Below are positions 37,241 to 46,408 of a DNA stretch of 64,000 bases, piece by piece. The notes under the pieces are model-generated. The model did no database searches, had not been told where the DNA came from, and saw only the letters and a list, made by a program, of their open reading frames with translations. This stretch comes from an uncultured Albidovulum sp. (lineage in GTDB: Bacteria > Pseudomonadota > Alphaproteobacteria > Rhodobacterales > Rhodobacteraceae): assembly GCA_913064775.1 (NCBI GenBank), contig CAJYAD010000005.1, forward strand, positions 62,001-126,000, in the 5' to 3' direction. Made by a program: the position numbers and the translations under genes. Position 1 is the stretch's first letter; each line of letters opens with the position of its first letter.

Positions 37241-38875
37241 TCAGACAGGTCCGAGCCGTTCGATGAGCGCGCGCGTGTCGAGGCCGCGCACCGCGCCGGG
37301 GATGCGGCCGCCCTTGCGGTCGAGCCGGGCGGCGCAATAGCCGTCGGCCACCGCGGGCGGCGCGTGGCGGATCAGCGTGGCGGCGGTCAGCAGCGTGGCG
37401 AGGCTTTCGGCGAACCAGCGGGCCTCGGCCTCGACCGGCAGGCCGGGCCAGCGCGCGGCATGGGCCTTTAGGGCGGAATCATAGCGGTGGTCGGTGCCGG
37501 TGGCCGCGTTCAGTTCGGCGCGGACGGCGTCACCCGCCGCGGGTTCGCGCGCCAGCGTGCGCAGGATGTCGAGGCAGATCACATTGCCCGAGCCTTCCCA
37601 GATGCCGTTCAGCGGCGCCTCGCGGTAGAGCCAGGGCATGGCGCTGTCCTCGACATAGCCCATGCCGCCCATCACCTCCATCGCCTCGACGGTGACCAGC
37701 GGGCAGAGCTTGTTCGACAGGAACTTCGCCGCCGCCACCGCCAACCGGGCAAAGGCACGCTCTTCGGGGGCGGTGCCGTCGAAGGCCGCCGCAACCCGCA
37801 GCCCCAGCGCCGTCGCGCCCTCCCAATCCAGCACCAGATCGGCCAGCACCGATTGCATCAGCGGCTGGTCCACCAGACGGCGCTGGAAGGCGCTGCGGCG
37901 GCTGACCCAATGATGCGCCTCGGCCAGCGCCGCGCGCATGATCCCCGCCGGCGCCACCGCCGTATCAAGCCGCGTGTGATGCACCATCTCGATGATCGTG
38001 CGCACGCCCGCGCCCTCATCCCCCAGCCGAAAGGCCAGCGCGCCGGCATATTCGATCTCGGACGAGGCATTGGCGCGGTTGCCGAGCTTGTCTTTCAGCC
38101 GCATCAGGCGAATCGCGTTGCGCTCGCCCTCCAGCCAGCGCGGCACCAGAAAGCAGGTCAGCCCGCCATCGGCCTGCGCCAGCGTCAGGAAACCGTCCGA
38201 CATCGGCGCCGAGCAGAACCATTTGTGGCCGGTCAGCCGGTAGGCGGCGCCGTCGCGCACGGCCCGGGTGCTGTTGGCCCGCAGGTCCGAGCCGCCCTGC
38301 TTTTCCGTCATCGCCATGCCCAGCGTCGCACCCGCCTTGGCGGCAAGCGGCGCGACCGAGGGGTCATAGGTGCGCGCCGTCAGCTTCGGCACCCATTCCG
38401 CCGCAAGGGCCGGATCGGTCCGCAGCGCCGGCACTGCGGCATAGGTCATGGTCATCGGGCAGCAGGAGCCGGGTTCAACCTGGCTGTGCATGTAAAGCAG
38501 CGCGGCATGGGTGGCGTGGCCGCCGGGTGTGCCCTCCCCGGGCGCCCCTTCCCAGGGCAGCGCGGCATAGCCCGCGCCGATGCCTTCCTGCATGAGGCGG
38601 TGATAGGCGGGGTGGAAGACGACCTCATCCAGCCGCCGCCCGCCGGCATCGAACAGCCGCAGATCGGGCAGCACGCGCATCGCCTCGCGTCCCGCGGCGC
38701 GAAGCTCGGCGGTGCCGAGGGCGCGGCCCCGCGTCGCCAGATGGGCCGCATCGGCGCCCGCCGCCGTGGCCGCGCAAGCCAGCGCGGGATCGCCGGCCCA
38801 AAGATCGGCATCGCCGCGCGGTGGCGGCTGGTTGGTGACCTCGTGGCCAGAAAGATCGGAGCGTCCGGGCAGCAT
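37241..38875 (-). CDS. AidB-like acyl-CoA dehydrogenase family protein
   Basis: 544 aa from the ATG at 38875 (GGGAGG upstream), a length typical of AidB rather than ordinary 380-aa acyl-CoA dehydrogenases. Sequence includes GMAMTEKQGGSDLRAN, TGHKWFCSAPMSDGFL, RLKDKLGNRANASSEI, and MGGMGYVEDSAMPWLYRE, all characteristic of the AidB/isovaleryl-CoA dehydrogenase subfamily. E. coli AidB binds FAD and DNA in the alkylation response, but its enzymatic substrate is unclear; the same caution applies here. No Ada-like gene is nearby. Confidence 0.92.
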   Translation of the reverse strand: MLPGRSDLSGHEVTNQPPPRGDADLWAGDPALACAATAAGADAAHLATRGRALGTAELRAAGREAMRVLPDLRLFDAGGRRLDEVVFHPAYHRLMQEGIGAGYAALPWEGAPGEGTPGGHATHAALLYMHSQVEPGSCCPMTMTYAAVPALRTDPALAAEWVPKLTARTYDPSVAPLAAKAGATLGMAMTEKQGGSDLRANSTRAVRDGAAYRLTGHKWFCSAPMSDGFLTLAQADGGLTCFLVPRWLEGERNAIRLMRLKDKLGNRANASSEIEYAGALAFRLGDEGAGVRTIIEMVHHTRLDTAVAPAGIMRAALAEAHHWVSRRSAFQRRLVDQPLMQSVLADLVLDWEGATALGLRVAAAFDGTAPEERAFARLAVAAAKFLSNKLCPLVTVEAMEVMGGMGYVEDSAMPWLYREAPLNGIWEGSGNVICLDILRTLAREPAAGDAVRAELNAATGTDHRYDSALKAHAARWPGLPVEAEARWFAESLATLLTAATLIRHAPPAVADGYCAARLDRKGGRIPGAVRGLDTRALIERLGPV

Positions 38876-39044
38876 GGGTGCCTCCCTCGTCAACTGCGTC
38901 GCAGGGCCGGTCGCCAATACGCCAGGCTCCGCCGCGTCACGCGAAAAACATGCGACCGTGGGATTCACAAAGCAACCCGCATGTGCGACTATCGTCGCGT
39001 CACCGCCCCGGCAGAGGGTGGGCAGAGGCAGATCGAGGCGCAGG

Positions 39045-39347
39045 ATGCCCCATAGCCAGAGACGGCCCTCGCTGGGCCCGATGATCTTCTACTCGCTGGC
39101 CTTCGTGCTGGCGAGTTACTTCACCTTTGCCGCCGTGCAGGGCGATTACGGGGTCTTCCGCCGGGTCCGGATCGAGGCCGATATCCAGCAGCTTACCGCC
39201 GAGCGCGACCAGCTGCGTGGCGAATTGGCCCTGCTGAAGAACAAGACCCACCGGCTGACCGACAATTACCTTGATCTCGATCTGCTGGATCAGCAGGTGC
39301 GCCGGGTGCTGGGCTATATGCGCGCCGACGAGGTCGTGATCCGCTAG
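39045..39347 (+). CDS. FtsB/DivIC-like septum formation initiator
   Basis: 100 aa from the ATG at 39045. A single transmembrane helix (MIFYSLAFVLASYFTFAAVQ, about residues 13-32) is followed by a coiled coil (IEADIQQLTAERDQLRGEL) and an acidic-hydrophobic tail (LDLDLLDQQVRRVLGYMRAD). This is the FtsB/DivIC plan; such proteins bridge FtsL and FtsQ at the division site. In related genomes this gene is often just before pdhA; here a different gene follows. Confidence 0.9.
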   Translation: MPHSQRRPSLGPMIFYSLAFVLASYFTFAAVQGDYGVFRRVRIEADIQQLTAERDQLRGELALLKNKTHRLTDNYLDLDLLDQQVRRVLGYMRADEVVIR

Positions 39348-39407
39348 CCTTTCAGCGCGGCGCCAAGGGCGCTCGACATCAGCGCCGGGCTGCGCTTCAC
39401 TGCCACC

Positions 39408-40103
39408 ATGATTGGTACTGAAACTGGCCCCGACCTGCCCGACATCACCGGCGACGCCCGCGATTTCTTTCGCAAGGGCCTGAAGCCGGATTATGAACTG
39501 ACCTGGTGCATCACCGGCATCCACGGGCAGCTGGGCTATACCGGCAAGTTCGTCCAGCGCGCGCCGGGTCAGGACGACAGCCCGCTGAACCCGCTGGGCG
39601 CGATGACCACGGCCCCCTTCGGTGGTGTCACCTTCTTTTGTTCGCACATGATGCTGGACGGCCAATATGCCGCGATCTCGGGCGTGCTGGGCGACACCTG
39701 GCGCCTGATGGTCGCGGGGTATGAGACCGACGTGCGCCATCGCCGGCTGGACGGGGCGGCGGGCGATTTCCACCTCTGGGCCGCCGACATGGTGCGCCAG
39801 GGGCTGATGCCGCGTTCGGGTCTTTTGCACGGGCGCCCTGCCCCCAGCCCGATCCGCCTGCGCGCCGTGCTGACCGAGGCCGATATCGACGCCCTCACCG
39901 CCCGGCTGCGCGACGCCGCCATCGGCGCGTGGGAGGTTCACGACAATCCGGCGATGAAATCGCCCGGCTTCATCACCCATGTGGAGCTGGTGCGCGAAGA
40001 GGATGCCACGCTGCTGGAGGAAGAATTCGGCGCCGCGATCTGCGGCTCCAACTGGTTCTACGAGGGACGGGACCCGCTGGCCTCGGGCGGGCCGGCGGGC
40101 TGA
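39408..40103 (+). CDS. Conserved-looking protein of unknown function
   Basis: 231 aa; I do not recognise the family. No signal peptide or membrane helix. The N-terminal half has a Gly/aromatic-rich region (ELTWCITGIHGQLGYTGKF, then TTAPFGGVTFFCSHMM) and the C-terminal half is more acidic (THVELVREEDATLLEEEFG) and ends Gly-rich. Codon usage is like its neighbours. The last 46 bases overlap the convergent MFS gene's end, so the two genes cannot both evolve freely there. It is probably co-directional with but independent of the ftsB-like gene. Confidence 0.7.
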   Translation: MIGTETGPDLPDITGDARDFFRKGLKPDYELTWCITGIHGQLGYTGKFVQRAPGQDDSPLNPLGAMTTAPFGGVTFFCSHMMLDGQYAAISGVLGDTWRLMVAGYETDVRHRRLDGAAGDFHLWAADMVRQGLMPRSGLLHGRPAPSPIRLRAVLTEADIDALTARLRDAAIGAWEVHDNPAMKSPGFITHVELVREEDATLLEEEFGAAICGSNWFYEGRDPLASGGPAG

Positions 40104-41374
40104 ATTCCCTCGGCCAGATGCCAGCTTGTCGCCGCCATCGCCGCCGCCGTGGCCAGGCATAGCGGCAGGCCGCCGACCTCATAGGTCAGGCCCGACAGCA
40201 GCGTGCCCAGTAGCCGCCCGGCGGCATTGGCCATGTAGTAGAAACCCACATCCATCGTCACCCGATCACCGCGGCTGAGCGCCAGGATCAGGTAGGAATG
40301 CAGCGACGAATTCACCGCGAAGACGAAGCCGAAGGCCAGCAGCCCGACCACCAGCACCAGCGTCAGCCACAGCGCCGGCGCCCCCGCCAGAAACGCCACA
40401 GCGGCCAGCCCGGCGGGGATCAGCGCCAGCCCCCCGGCCCAGCGGCGGGCCATGCCGACCAGCTCGGCCTCGGGCCTGCGCGCGGCGCGCAACAGGCGCG
40501 GGGCGGCGGCCTGCACGGCGCCGTAAAGCACCACCCACAGCGCCATGAAACCGCCCACCGCGAAGAAGGCCGCGCGCATCCCCGCCGGGGTGCCGTCGGA
40601 CAAAACCCCCTCAAAATAGACCGGAATGCCGACGACGAACCACACATCGCGCGCGCCGAATAGAAACAGCCGCGCCGCCGCCAGTCGGTTGATCGCCCGG
40701 TTCTTCGAAAACACCTCGGCGAAGCGTGCATCCTTGCGCCCCGTCGGCAGGCCGCGCGGCATGAACAGAACCACCGCCAACAGGATCAGCCCCAGCCCGA
40801 TCGCCATGATCCACAGCGCCGGGCGAAACCCCACCAGCGCCAGAAGTGCAGCACCCAGACCGAAACCGACGCCCTTGACCGCGTTCTTCGATCCGGTCAG
40901 CGCCGCGACCCAGCGAAACAGCGCGCCCTCGCCCTCGGGCGCCAGCAGCTTCACCGCGCTCTTGGCCGACATCTTCGCCAGATCCTTGGCAACCCCCGAC
41001 AGCCCCTGCACCACCATCACGAAAGCGACCGAGACCGCCAGCGTCCAGCCCGGATCAAGCTGCGTCAGCGCCGCCAGCGATGCCACCTGCAGCGCCAGCC
41101 CGCCGTAAAGCGTGGGCGCCAGCCCGAAACGCGCCGCCAGCCAGCCCGCCGACAGCGTCGTCGCCACCCCCGCGACCTCATAGAGCAGGAAAAGCCAGGC
41201 CAGGGTGATCGGCGAAAAGCCCAGATTGTTGAAATGCAAAAGCACCAACATGCGCATCGCGCCGTCGGTCAGCATGAAGGCCCAATAGGCCGCCGTCACC
41301 GCCGCATAGGCCGCCCCTCTCACCGCAATCCTCCGCCGCCGATCCTGCCCCTGGTCATCCCGGTCTCCTGACAT
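40058..41374 (-). CDS. MFS transporter resembling ArsJ organoarsenical efflux protein
   Basis: 438 aa with about twelve hydrophobic segments. The sequence strongly resembles ArsJ, the MFS permease that exports 1-arseno-3-phosphoglycerate: YWAFMLTDGAMRMLVLLHF in the first helix region, GLSGVAKDLAKMSAKSAVKL, WVAALTGSKNAVKGVGF and LFGARDVWFVVGIPVYF. ArsJ normally lies beside a dedicated GAPDH gene and arsR; neither is present here. Instead it begins 24 bases after hutC in the same direction and may be read from the hutF-hutC transcript. An 8-bp perfect inverted repeat covers its start codon. Confidence 0.85.
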   Translation of the reverse strand: MSGDRDDQGQDRRRRIAVRGAAYAAVTAAYWAFMLTDGAMRMLVLLHFNNLGFSPITLAWLFLLYEVAGVATTLSAGWLAARFGLAPTLYGGLALQVASLAALTQLDPGWTLAVSVAFVMVVQGLSGVAKDLAKMSAKSAVKLLAPEGEGALFRWVAALTGSKNAVKGVGFGLGAALLALVGFRPALWIMAIGLGLILLAVVLFMPRGLPTGRKDARFAEVFSKNRAINRLAAARLFLFGARDVWFVVGIPVYFEGVLSDGTPAGMRAAFFAVGGFMALWVVLYGAVQAAAPRLLRAARRPEAELVGMARRWAGGLALIPAGLAAVAFLAGAPALWLTLVLVVGLLAFGFVFAVNSSLHSYLILALSRGDRVTMDVGFYYMANAAGRLLGTLLSGLTYEVGGLPLCLATAAAMAATSWHLAEGIQPAGPPEASGSRPS

Positions 41375-41387
41375 GATCGCATGTCAG
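41368..41387. promoter_or_regulatory. Palindrome over the start codon of the ArsJ-like gene
   Basis: Perfect 8-bp inverted repeat CTGACATG-ATCG-CATGTCAG. In the minus-strand mRNA the AUG at 41374 lies in the 3' arm, so the hairpin would hide the start; as DNA it could be an operator. No obvious Shine-Dalgarno precedes this gene. Confidence 0.6.
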
Positions 41388-41398
41388 TTCCGTGACAT

Positions 41399-42097
41399 TT
41401 ATAGCAGGGTATGCAGCCGGTATCCCGGCGCATAGGCCAGCCGCACCAGGGTGATCGGCACCTCGCCCGCCCAGGTGGTGCGCGCGATCACGAAGAGCGC
41501 AGCGCCGGGCGCGCAGCCCAGATGCGCGGCCTCGTCCACGCCCGCCGCCTCGGCCGAGAACGAGATGTCGCCGAAAGTATAGGCCACATTGCGCACCAGC
41601 CATTCGTTGATGCTAAGGCCCGCCTCGGCCTCGGGCAGTTCCCCGCCGGGCAGCGGGGCCGGGTTCAGCCAGCGGTCCTCATACAGATAGGGCCGCCCGT
41701 CGGCGAAATGCAGCGTGCGCAGATGCCAGAGCCGCGCCTCGGGCGCCAGGCCCAGGCGGCTGGCCACGACCGGGGGCGGCGCGGCAAGGGCGCGGTCGAG
41801 CAGGTGGAACTCATAGCGCTGGCCGCGGCCCTCGACCTCCAGCCGGGTGACCGGGATGTCCAGCGTCGCCTTCCTGACCGGATGAGTGGCGACGCGGGTG
41901 CCCGCCCGGCGGCGGCGCTCGACCACGCCCTGTTGCGCCAGTTCGCGCAGCGCCCGGTTCACCGTGGCGCGGGCGACGCCGAATTCCCCGGCCAGTTCGG
42001 CCTCGGACGGGATCACCGCGCCGGGGGGCCAGTCGCGGCGGTCGATGCGGGCCAGAACCTCGGCGCGGATCGCCTCCCACCCCTTCGGCGCGCTCAC
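41399..42097 (-). CDS. hutC: Histidine utilization repressor, GntR/HutC family
   Basis: 232 aa beginning with GTG at 42097 that overlaps the hutF stop by four bases (GTGA). N-terminal winged helix: [33 protein letters not shown]. The C-terminal UTRA domain binds urocanate in characterised HutC proteins; the ending [14 protein letters not shown]-type segment ([12 protein letters not shown]) is typical. The neighbouring genes are hutF and hutI/H/U, supporting the role. A palindrome between hutF and hutI is the likely operator. Confidence 0.95.
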   Translation of the reverse strand: MSAPKGWEAIRAEVLARIDRRDWPPGAVIPSEAELAGEFGVARATVNRALRELAQQGVVERRRRAGTRVATHPVRKATLDIPVTRLEVEGRGQRYEFHLLDRALAAPPPVVASRLGLAPEARLWHLRTLHFADGRPYLYEDRWLNPAPLPGGELPEAEAGLSINEWLVRNVAYTFGDISFSAEAAGVDEAAHLGCAPGAALFVIARTTWAGEVPITLVRLAYAPGYRLHTLL

Positions 42098-43458
42098 AGC
42101 AGATCCCCCAGCCGGGCGGTGGCGGCGCGGTAGCGCTGGGTGATCGCGGCGCGGTCGCGGTGGCGGCCGTCGGCCACCAGATGACGCCCCGCCGCCCAGG
42201 TATCGGTGATCATCCGGTCATCGCCCGCGAAGATCCAGGCGTCGAGCAACCCATCGCCCGCCCGGCCCGTCAGGTCCGTATGGTCGGTATCCAGCGCGAT
42301 CAGATCGGCCCAAAGCCCTTCGGCGATCGCCCCGCTTTCACGCCCCGCCGCCTGCGCGCCGCCCTGCACGGCGCCCTGAAACAGCACCCGCCCGGTGGAG
42401 CGGTCGGGCCGCGCCAGCACCGCCCGGCCCCGGTCGCGCAGCCGCTGGGAATACTCCAACTGCCGAAGTTCCTCGGCCAGCGCGATGCGGATGTTGCTGT
42501 CCGATCCCACGCCGAACCGCCCCCCGGCCCCCAGATAGCGCACGCCGTCGAAGATCCCGTCGCCCAGGTTCGCCTCGGTGATCGGGCAAAGGCCCGCAAC
42601 CGCGCCGGTGGCGGCCAGCGCCAGGGTTTCCTCGGGCATCATCTGGGTGCAATGGATCAGGCACCAGCGCGGGCCGACCTCATGCTGCGCCAGCAGCCAT
42701 TCCACGGGCCGCGCGCCGTGGGCCGCGACGATCTCCTCGACCTCGGCCAGCTGCTCGGCCAGATGCATGTGGATCGGCCGCGCCCCGGCCTCGGCCACCA
42801 CCGCCGCCAGACCCTCACGGCTGACCGCGCGCAGCGAATGCGGCGCAAGCCCCAGCCGCGCATCGGGCAGGCCCTTGATCTCGGCCTCGGCCCCCTCGCA
42901 CAGCCGCGCGAAACGCTCGGGGTCATTGCCGAACCGTACCTGCCCCGGCCCCAGCGCCCGCCCGTCGCAGCCGCCCTGGGAATAGAGCACCGGCAGCAGC
43001 GACAGCCCGATCCCCGTCGCCTGCGCCGCCGCCGCGATGCGGCCCGACATCTCGGCCAGATCGGCATAGGGCGCGCCGCCGGGGCGGTGGTGCAGATAGT
43101 GAAATTCCGCCACCGCCGCATAGCCCGCTTCCAGCATCTCCATCTGCACGAAGGCGGCGATCGCCTCGACATCCTCGGGGCTCAGCTGATCCAGAAAGCG
43201 GAACATCAGCTGGCGCCAGGTCCAGAAGGTATCGCGCGGATCGGGGCCGCGCGCTTCGGTCATCCCGGCCATGGCGCGCTGAAAGGCGTGGCTGTGCAGG
43301 TTCACCGGCGCCGGCAACAGCAGATCGCGCCGCATTCCCTCAGGCGCCGCCCCGGGGGTGATACGGAAGATGCGACCGCCGCGCAGCTCCAGCCGCACCT
43401 TTTCCGCCCAGCCGCCGGGCAACAGCGCCCGCTCGGCCCAGATCACGCCAGTGCTCAT
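42094..43458 (-). CDS. hutF: Formimidoylglutamate deiminase
   Basis: 454 aa from the ATG at 43458. Amidohydrolase that converts N-formimino-L-glutamate to N-formyl-L-glutamate and ammonia. Metal ligands: HSHAFQRAM at about residue 54, a His in [18 protein letters not shown], and an Asp in GVGSDSNI. This is the route that requires HutG (formylglutamate deformylase) downstream; no hutG lies in the window. Divergent from hutI. Confidence 0.96.
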   Translation of the reverse strand: MSTGVIWAERALLPGGWAEKVRLELRGGRIFRITPGAAPEGMRRDLLLPAPVNLHSHAFQRAMAGMTEARGPDPRDTFWTWRQLMFRFLDQLSPEDVEAIAAFVQMEMLEAGYAAVAEFHYLHHRPGGAPYADLAEMSGRIAAAAQATGIGLSLLPVLYSQGGCDGRALGPGQVRFGNDPERFARLCEGAEAEIKGLPDARLGLAPHSLRAVSREGLAAVVAEAGARPIHMHLAEQLAEVEEIVAAHGARPVEWLLAQHEVGPRWCLIHCTQMMPEETLALAATGAVAGLCPITEANLGDGIFDGVRYLGAGGRFGVGSDSNIRIALAEELRQLEYSQRLRDRGRAVLARPDRSTGRVLFQGAVQGGAQAAGRESGAIAEGLWADLIALDTDHTDLTGRAGDGLLDAWIFAGDDRMITDTWAAGRHLVADGRHRDRAAITQRYRAATARLGDLL

Positions 43459-43467
43459 TTCTTGTCC

Positions 43468-43496
43468 TTGACTCGGGTTAATATGTGCAGACATAT
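43468..43496. promoter_or_regulatory. hutF/hutI divergent promoter with HutC operator
   Basis: The palindrome ATATGT-GCAG-ACATAT (43481-43496) lies between the divergent starts (43458 and 43528). It has the ATGT/ACAT-type symmetry of GntR/HutC sites. TTGACT at 43468-43473 is a plausible -35 for hutI with the -10 falling within the palindrome. Promoter assignment is inferred; the palindrome is seen directly. Confidence 0.6.
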
Positions 43497-43527
43497 TTTG
43501 CTGACTGACGCACATAAGGCAAGCAAA

Positions 43528-44724
43528 ATGGCGATGATTCTCCGCAATCTGCGGCTTGCGACGATGCAGGACGGCGGCGCGCCCTATGGTCTGATCGACC
43601 GGGGCGCCGTGGCGATCGAAGGCGACCGGATCGCCTGGGCCGGGCCCGAGGCCGAGGCCCCGGCGGGCGACAGCCTGGACATGGGCGGGCGGCTGATGAC
43701 GCCGGCGCTGATCGATTGCCACACCCATGTGGTGCATGGCGGCCAGCGCGCGCGCGAATTCGAGATGCGGCTGAACGGCGCCAGCTACGAAGAGGTCGCG
43801 CGCGCCGGTGGCGGCATCGTCTCGACCGTGGCGGCGACGCGGGCGGCGGACGAGGATAGCCTGCTGGCCCAGGCCCTGCGCCGCGTCGATCAGATGCTCG
43901 CCGAAGGCGTCGGCACGATCGAGGTGAAATCTGGCTACGGCCTTGATATTGATACCGAACTTCGCATGCTCCGCGCCGCCCACCGGATCGCGCAGGCGCG
44001 CCCCGTGCAGGTCGTCACCAGCTTCCTCGGCGCCCATGCGACGCCGCCCGAATACAAGGGCCGGGACGCGGCCTATCTGGACGAACAGGTGATCCCCGCG
44101 CTCCGCGCCGCCCATGCCGAGGGCCTGGTCGATGCCGTCGACGGCTTTTGCGAAGGCATCGCCTTCTCGCCCGCGCAGATCGAACGGGTGTTCGCCGAGG
44201 CCCGCAGGCTGGGCCTTCCGGTGAAGCTGCATGCCGAGCAGCTTTCCAACCTTGGCGGCGCCGCGATGGCCGCGCGGCACGGCGCACTGTCGGCCGATCA
44301 TCTGGAATATCTCGATGCCGAGGGCGCCCGCGCGATGGCCGCCGCCGGCACTGTCGCGGTGATCCTGCCCGGCGCCTTCTACACCCTGCGCGAAACCCAG
44401 GCGCCGCCGATCCAGGCGCTGCGCGACGCGGGCGCACAGATGGCCGTGGCGACCGACTGCAACCCCGGCACCGCGCCGATGACCTCGCTGTGCCTGGCGA
44501 TGAACATGGCCTGCACCCTCTTTCGCATGACGCCGGAAGAGGCGCTGGCCGGCACCACCCGCATCTCCGCGAAGGCGCTTGGCCTCAGTGATCGCGGCCG
44601 CATCGCACCCGGCCTGCGCGCCGATCTGGCGGTGTGGGAGGCCGAGGATCCCGCCGAACTCGCCTATCGCGCCGGCCCCACGCCGCTGCACCAACGCATC
44701 TTCGGAGGCAACCTTGGCCGTTGA
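43528..44724 (+). CDS. hutI: Imidazolonepropionase
   Basis: 398 aa; hydrolyses imidazolone propionate to N-formimino-glutamate. Metal motif [10 protein letters not shown] at about residue 65, then [27 protein letters not shown] (His ligand) and the Asp in [15 protein letters not shown] at 43528 with AAGG upstream. It ends 11 bases inside the start of hutH. Confidence 0.97.
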   Translation: MAMILRNLRLATMQDGGAPYGLIDRGAVAIEGDRIAWAGPEAEAPAGDSLDMGGRLMTPALIDCHTHVVHGGQRAREFEMRLNGASYEEVARAGGGIVSTVAATRAADEDSLLAQALRRVDQMLAEGVGTIEVKSGYGLDIDTELRMLRAAHRIAQARPVQVVTSFLGAHATPPEYKGRDAAYLDEQVIPALRAAHAEGLVDAVDGFCEGIAFSPAQIERVFAEARRLGLPVKLHAEQLSNLGGAAMAARHGALSADHLEYLDAEGARAMAAAGTVAVILPGAFYTLRETQAPPIQALRDAGAQMAVATDCNPGTAPMTSLCLAMNMACTLFRMTPEEALAGTTRISAKALGLSDRGRIAPGLRADLAVWEAEDPAELAYRAGPTPLHQRIFGGNLGR

Positions 44725-46252
44725 AACCCTGACCCCCGGCACCACGCCGCTGGCACAGCTTGAACGGATCTGGCGCCTGGGCACGCCCGCACGGCTTGAC
44801 CGCGCCTGCCGCCCCGCCGTCGAGGCCGCCCGCGACGCCATCGCCCAAGCCGCCGCCGGATCGGCGCCCGTCTACGGGGTGAACACCGGTTTCGGCAAAC
44901 TCGCGAACCTGAAGATCGCGCCGCAAGACACGGAAACCTTGCAAAAGAACCTGATCCTCAGCCATTGCTGCGGGGTCGGCGATCCCTGCCCCGATGCCAT
45001 CACCCGCCTGATGATGACGCTGAAGCTCCTCAGCCTCGGGCGCGGCGCCTCGGGCGTGCGCTGGGAGGTGATCGAACTGATCGAGGAGATGCTGGCGCGC
45101 GGCGTCATCCCGGTGATCCCGGGACAGGGCTCGGTCGGCGCTTCGGGCGATCTCGCGCCGCTTGCCCATATGGCCGCAGTGATGATCGGCGCGGGTGAGG
45201 CCCGCCTGGACAGCCACATCATGAACGGCGCCGAAGCCCTTGCCAAGGCGGGGCTTTCCCCGATCATCCTCGGCCCGAAAGAGGGCCTCGCGCTGATCAA
45301 CGGCACGCAATTCTCCACCGCCTGGGCGCTGCATGGCCTCCTTTCCGCCTGGCGCGCGGCTGAGGCGGCGCTGGTCACCTCGGCGATGTCGACCGATGCG
45401 ATCATGGGCTCCACCGCCCCGCTGCATCCCGAAATCCACACCCTGCGCGGCCATGCCGGCCAGATTGAGGCAGCAGCGGCGATGCGCGCCCTGCTCGACC
45501 GCTCCGAGATCCGCGAAAGCCACCGCGATGGCGACACCCGCGTGCAGGATCCCTATTGCATCCGCTGCCAGCCGCAGGTGCTGGGCGCCGCAATGGATGT
45601 CCTGCGCCAGGCCGCCCGCACACTGGAGATCGAGGCCAACGCCGCCACCGACAACCCGCTGGTGCTGACGGCCAGCGGCCAGATCGTCTCGGGCGGCAAT
45701 TTCCACGCCGAACCCGTGGGCTTCGCCGCCGACATGATCGCGCTGGCCGTGGCCGAGATCGGCGCCATCGCCCAGCGCCGCGTGGCGCTGATGGTCGACC
45801 CCACCCTCAGCCACGACCTGCCGCCCTTCCTGACGCCCGCGCCGGGCCTCAACTCCGGCCTGATGATCGCCGAGGTCACCACCGCCGCGCTGATGAGCGA
45901 GAACAAGCACCTCGCCACCCCCACGGTGACCGACAGCACCCCCACCTCCGCCAATCAGGAGGACCACGTCAGCATGGCCGCGCACGGCGCGCGCCGCCTC
46001 GCCCCCATGGTCGCCAACCTCGAGACGATCCTCGGCGTCGAGGCGCTCTGCGCCGCCCAGGGGCTAGAGTTCCGCGCCCCCCTCACCACCTCGGCGCCGC
46101 TTCAGGCCGCGCTGGCCCGCCTGCGCCGCGACATCCCCCCGCTGGCCGAGGACCGCTACCTCGCCCCCGACCTCGCCGCCGCCGCCCGGCTGATCGCCAC
46201 CAGCGCGCTGACCAAGGCCGCCAAGCTTCCGCTTCCGCTTCTTTCTGGTTGA
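44714..46252 (+). CDS. hutH: Histidine ammonia-lyase
   Basis: 512 aa; removes ammonia from histidine to give urocanate. The MIO-forming tripeptide Ala143-Ser144-Gly145 is in [14 protein letters not shown], at the expected position. The start is TTG at 44714: GGAGG is 6 bases upstream and no ATG lies near; it overlaps hutI by 11 bases. Tail residues LLSG and the stop codon are within an A-type repeat, so that element shapes the C-terminus. Confidence 0.97.
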   Translation: MAVETLTPGTTPLAQLERIWRLGTPARLDRACRPAVEAARDAIAQAAAGSAPVYGVNTGFGKLANLKIAPQDTETLQKNLILSHCCGVGDPCPDAITRLMMTLKLLSLGRGASGVRWEVIELIEEMLARGVIPVIPGQGSVGASGDLAPLAHMAAVMIGAGEARLDSHIMNGAEALAKAGLSPIILGPKEGLALINGTQFSTAWALHGLLSAWRAAEAALVTSAMSTDAIMGSTAPLHPEIHTLRGHAGQIEAAAAMRALLDRSEIRESHRDGDTRVQDPYCIRCQPQVLGAAMDVLRQAARTLEIEANAATDNPLVLTASGQIVSGGNFHAEPVGFAADMIALAVAEIGAIAQRRVALMVDPTLSHDLPPFLTPAPGLNSGLMIAEVTTAALMSENKHLATPTVTDSTPTSANQEDHVSMAAHGARRLAPMVANLETILGVEALCAAQGLEFRAPLTTSAPLQAALARLRRDIPPLAEDRYLAPDLAAAARLIATSALTKAAKLPLPLLSG

Positions 46253-46360
46253 AATATCCCGGGGGCGCGCCGTTGTTGCGCCGTCGCCAATGGTGCTCGG
46301 ACCAGTGGCGCAGCCATTGGCAACTCCGAGCGACAATGGCGACGGGGCCCGCAGCCCCCG
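46236..46360 (-). repeat. A-type intergenic repeat, copy 6 with nested B element, overlapping the hutH 3' end
   Basis: In inverse orientation: CTTCTTTCTGGTTGAAATAT, CCCGGGGGCGCGCC, then B at 46283-46343, then GGGGCCCGCAGCCCCC. The A part includes the last codons and the stop of hutH (46250-46252). The remainder fills the gap before hutU. Confidence 0.85.
46283..46343. repeat. B-type nested repeat, long copy
   Basis: 61 bases, termini GTCGCCAATGG/CAATGGCGAC, internal GGACCAGTGGCGCAGCCATT. Its reverse complement matches the copy at 53342-53401 at about nine bases in ten. It folds into a long imperfect hairpin. Confidence 0.85.
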
Positions 46361-46408
46361 GCCCCGCCCGCGCCACATACGCCCGCGCCACATGCGAAGG
46401 ACCACGAC

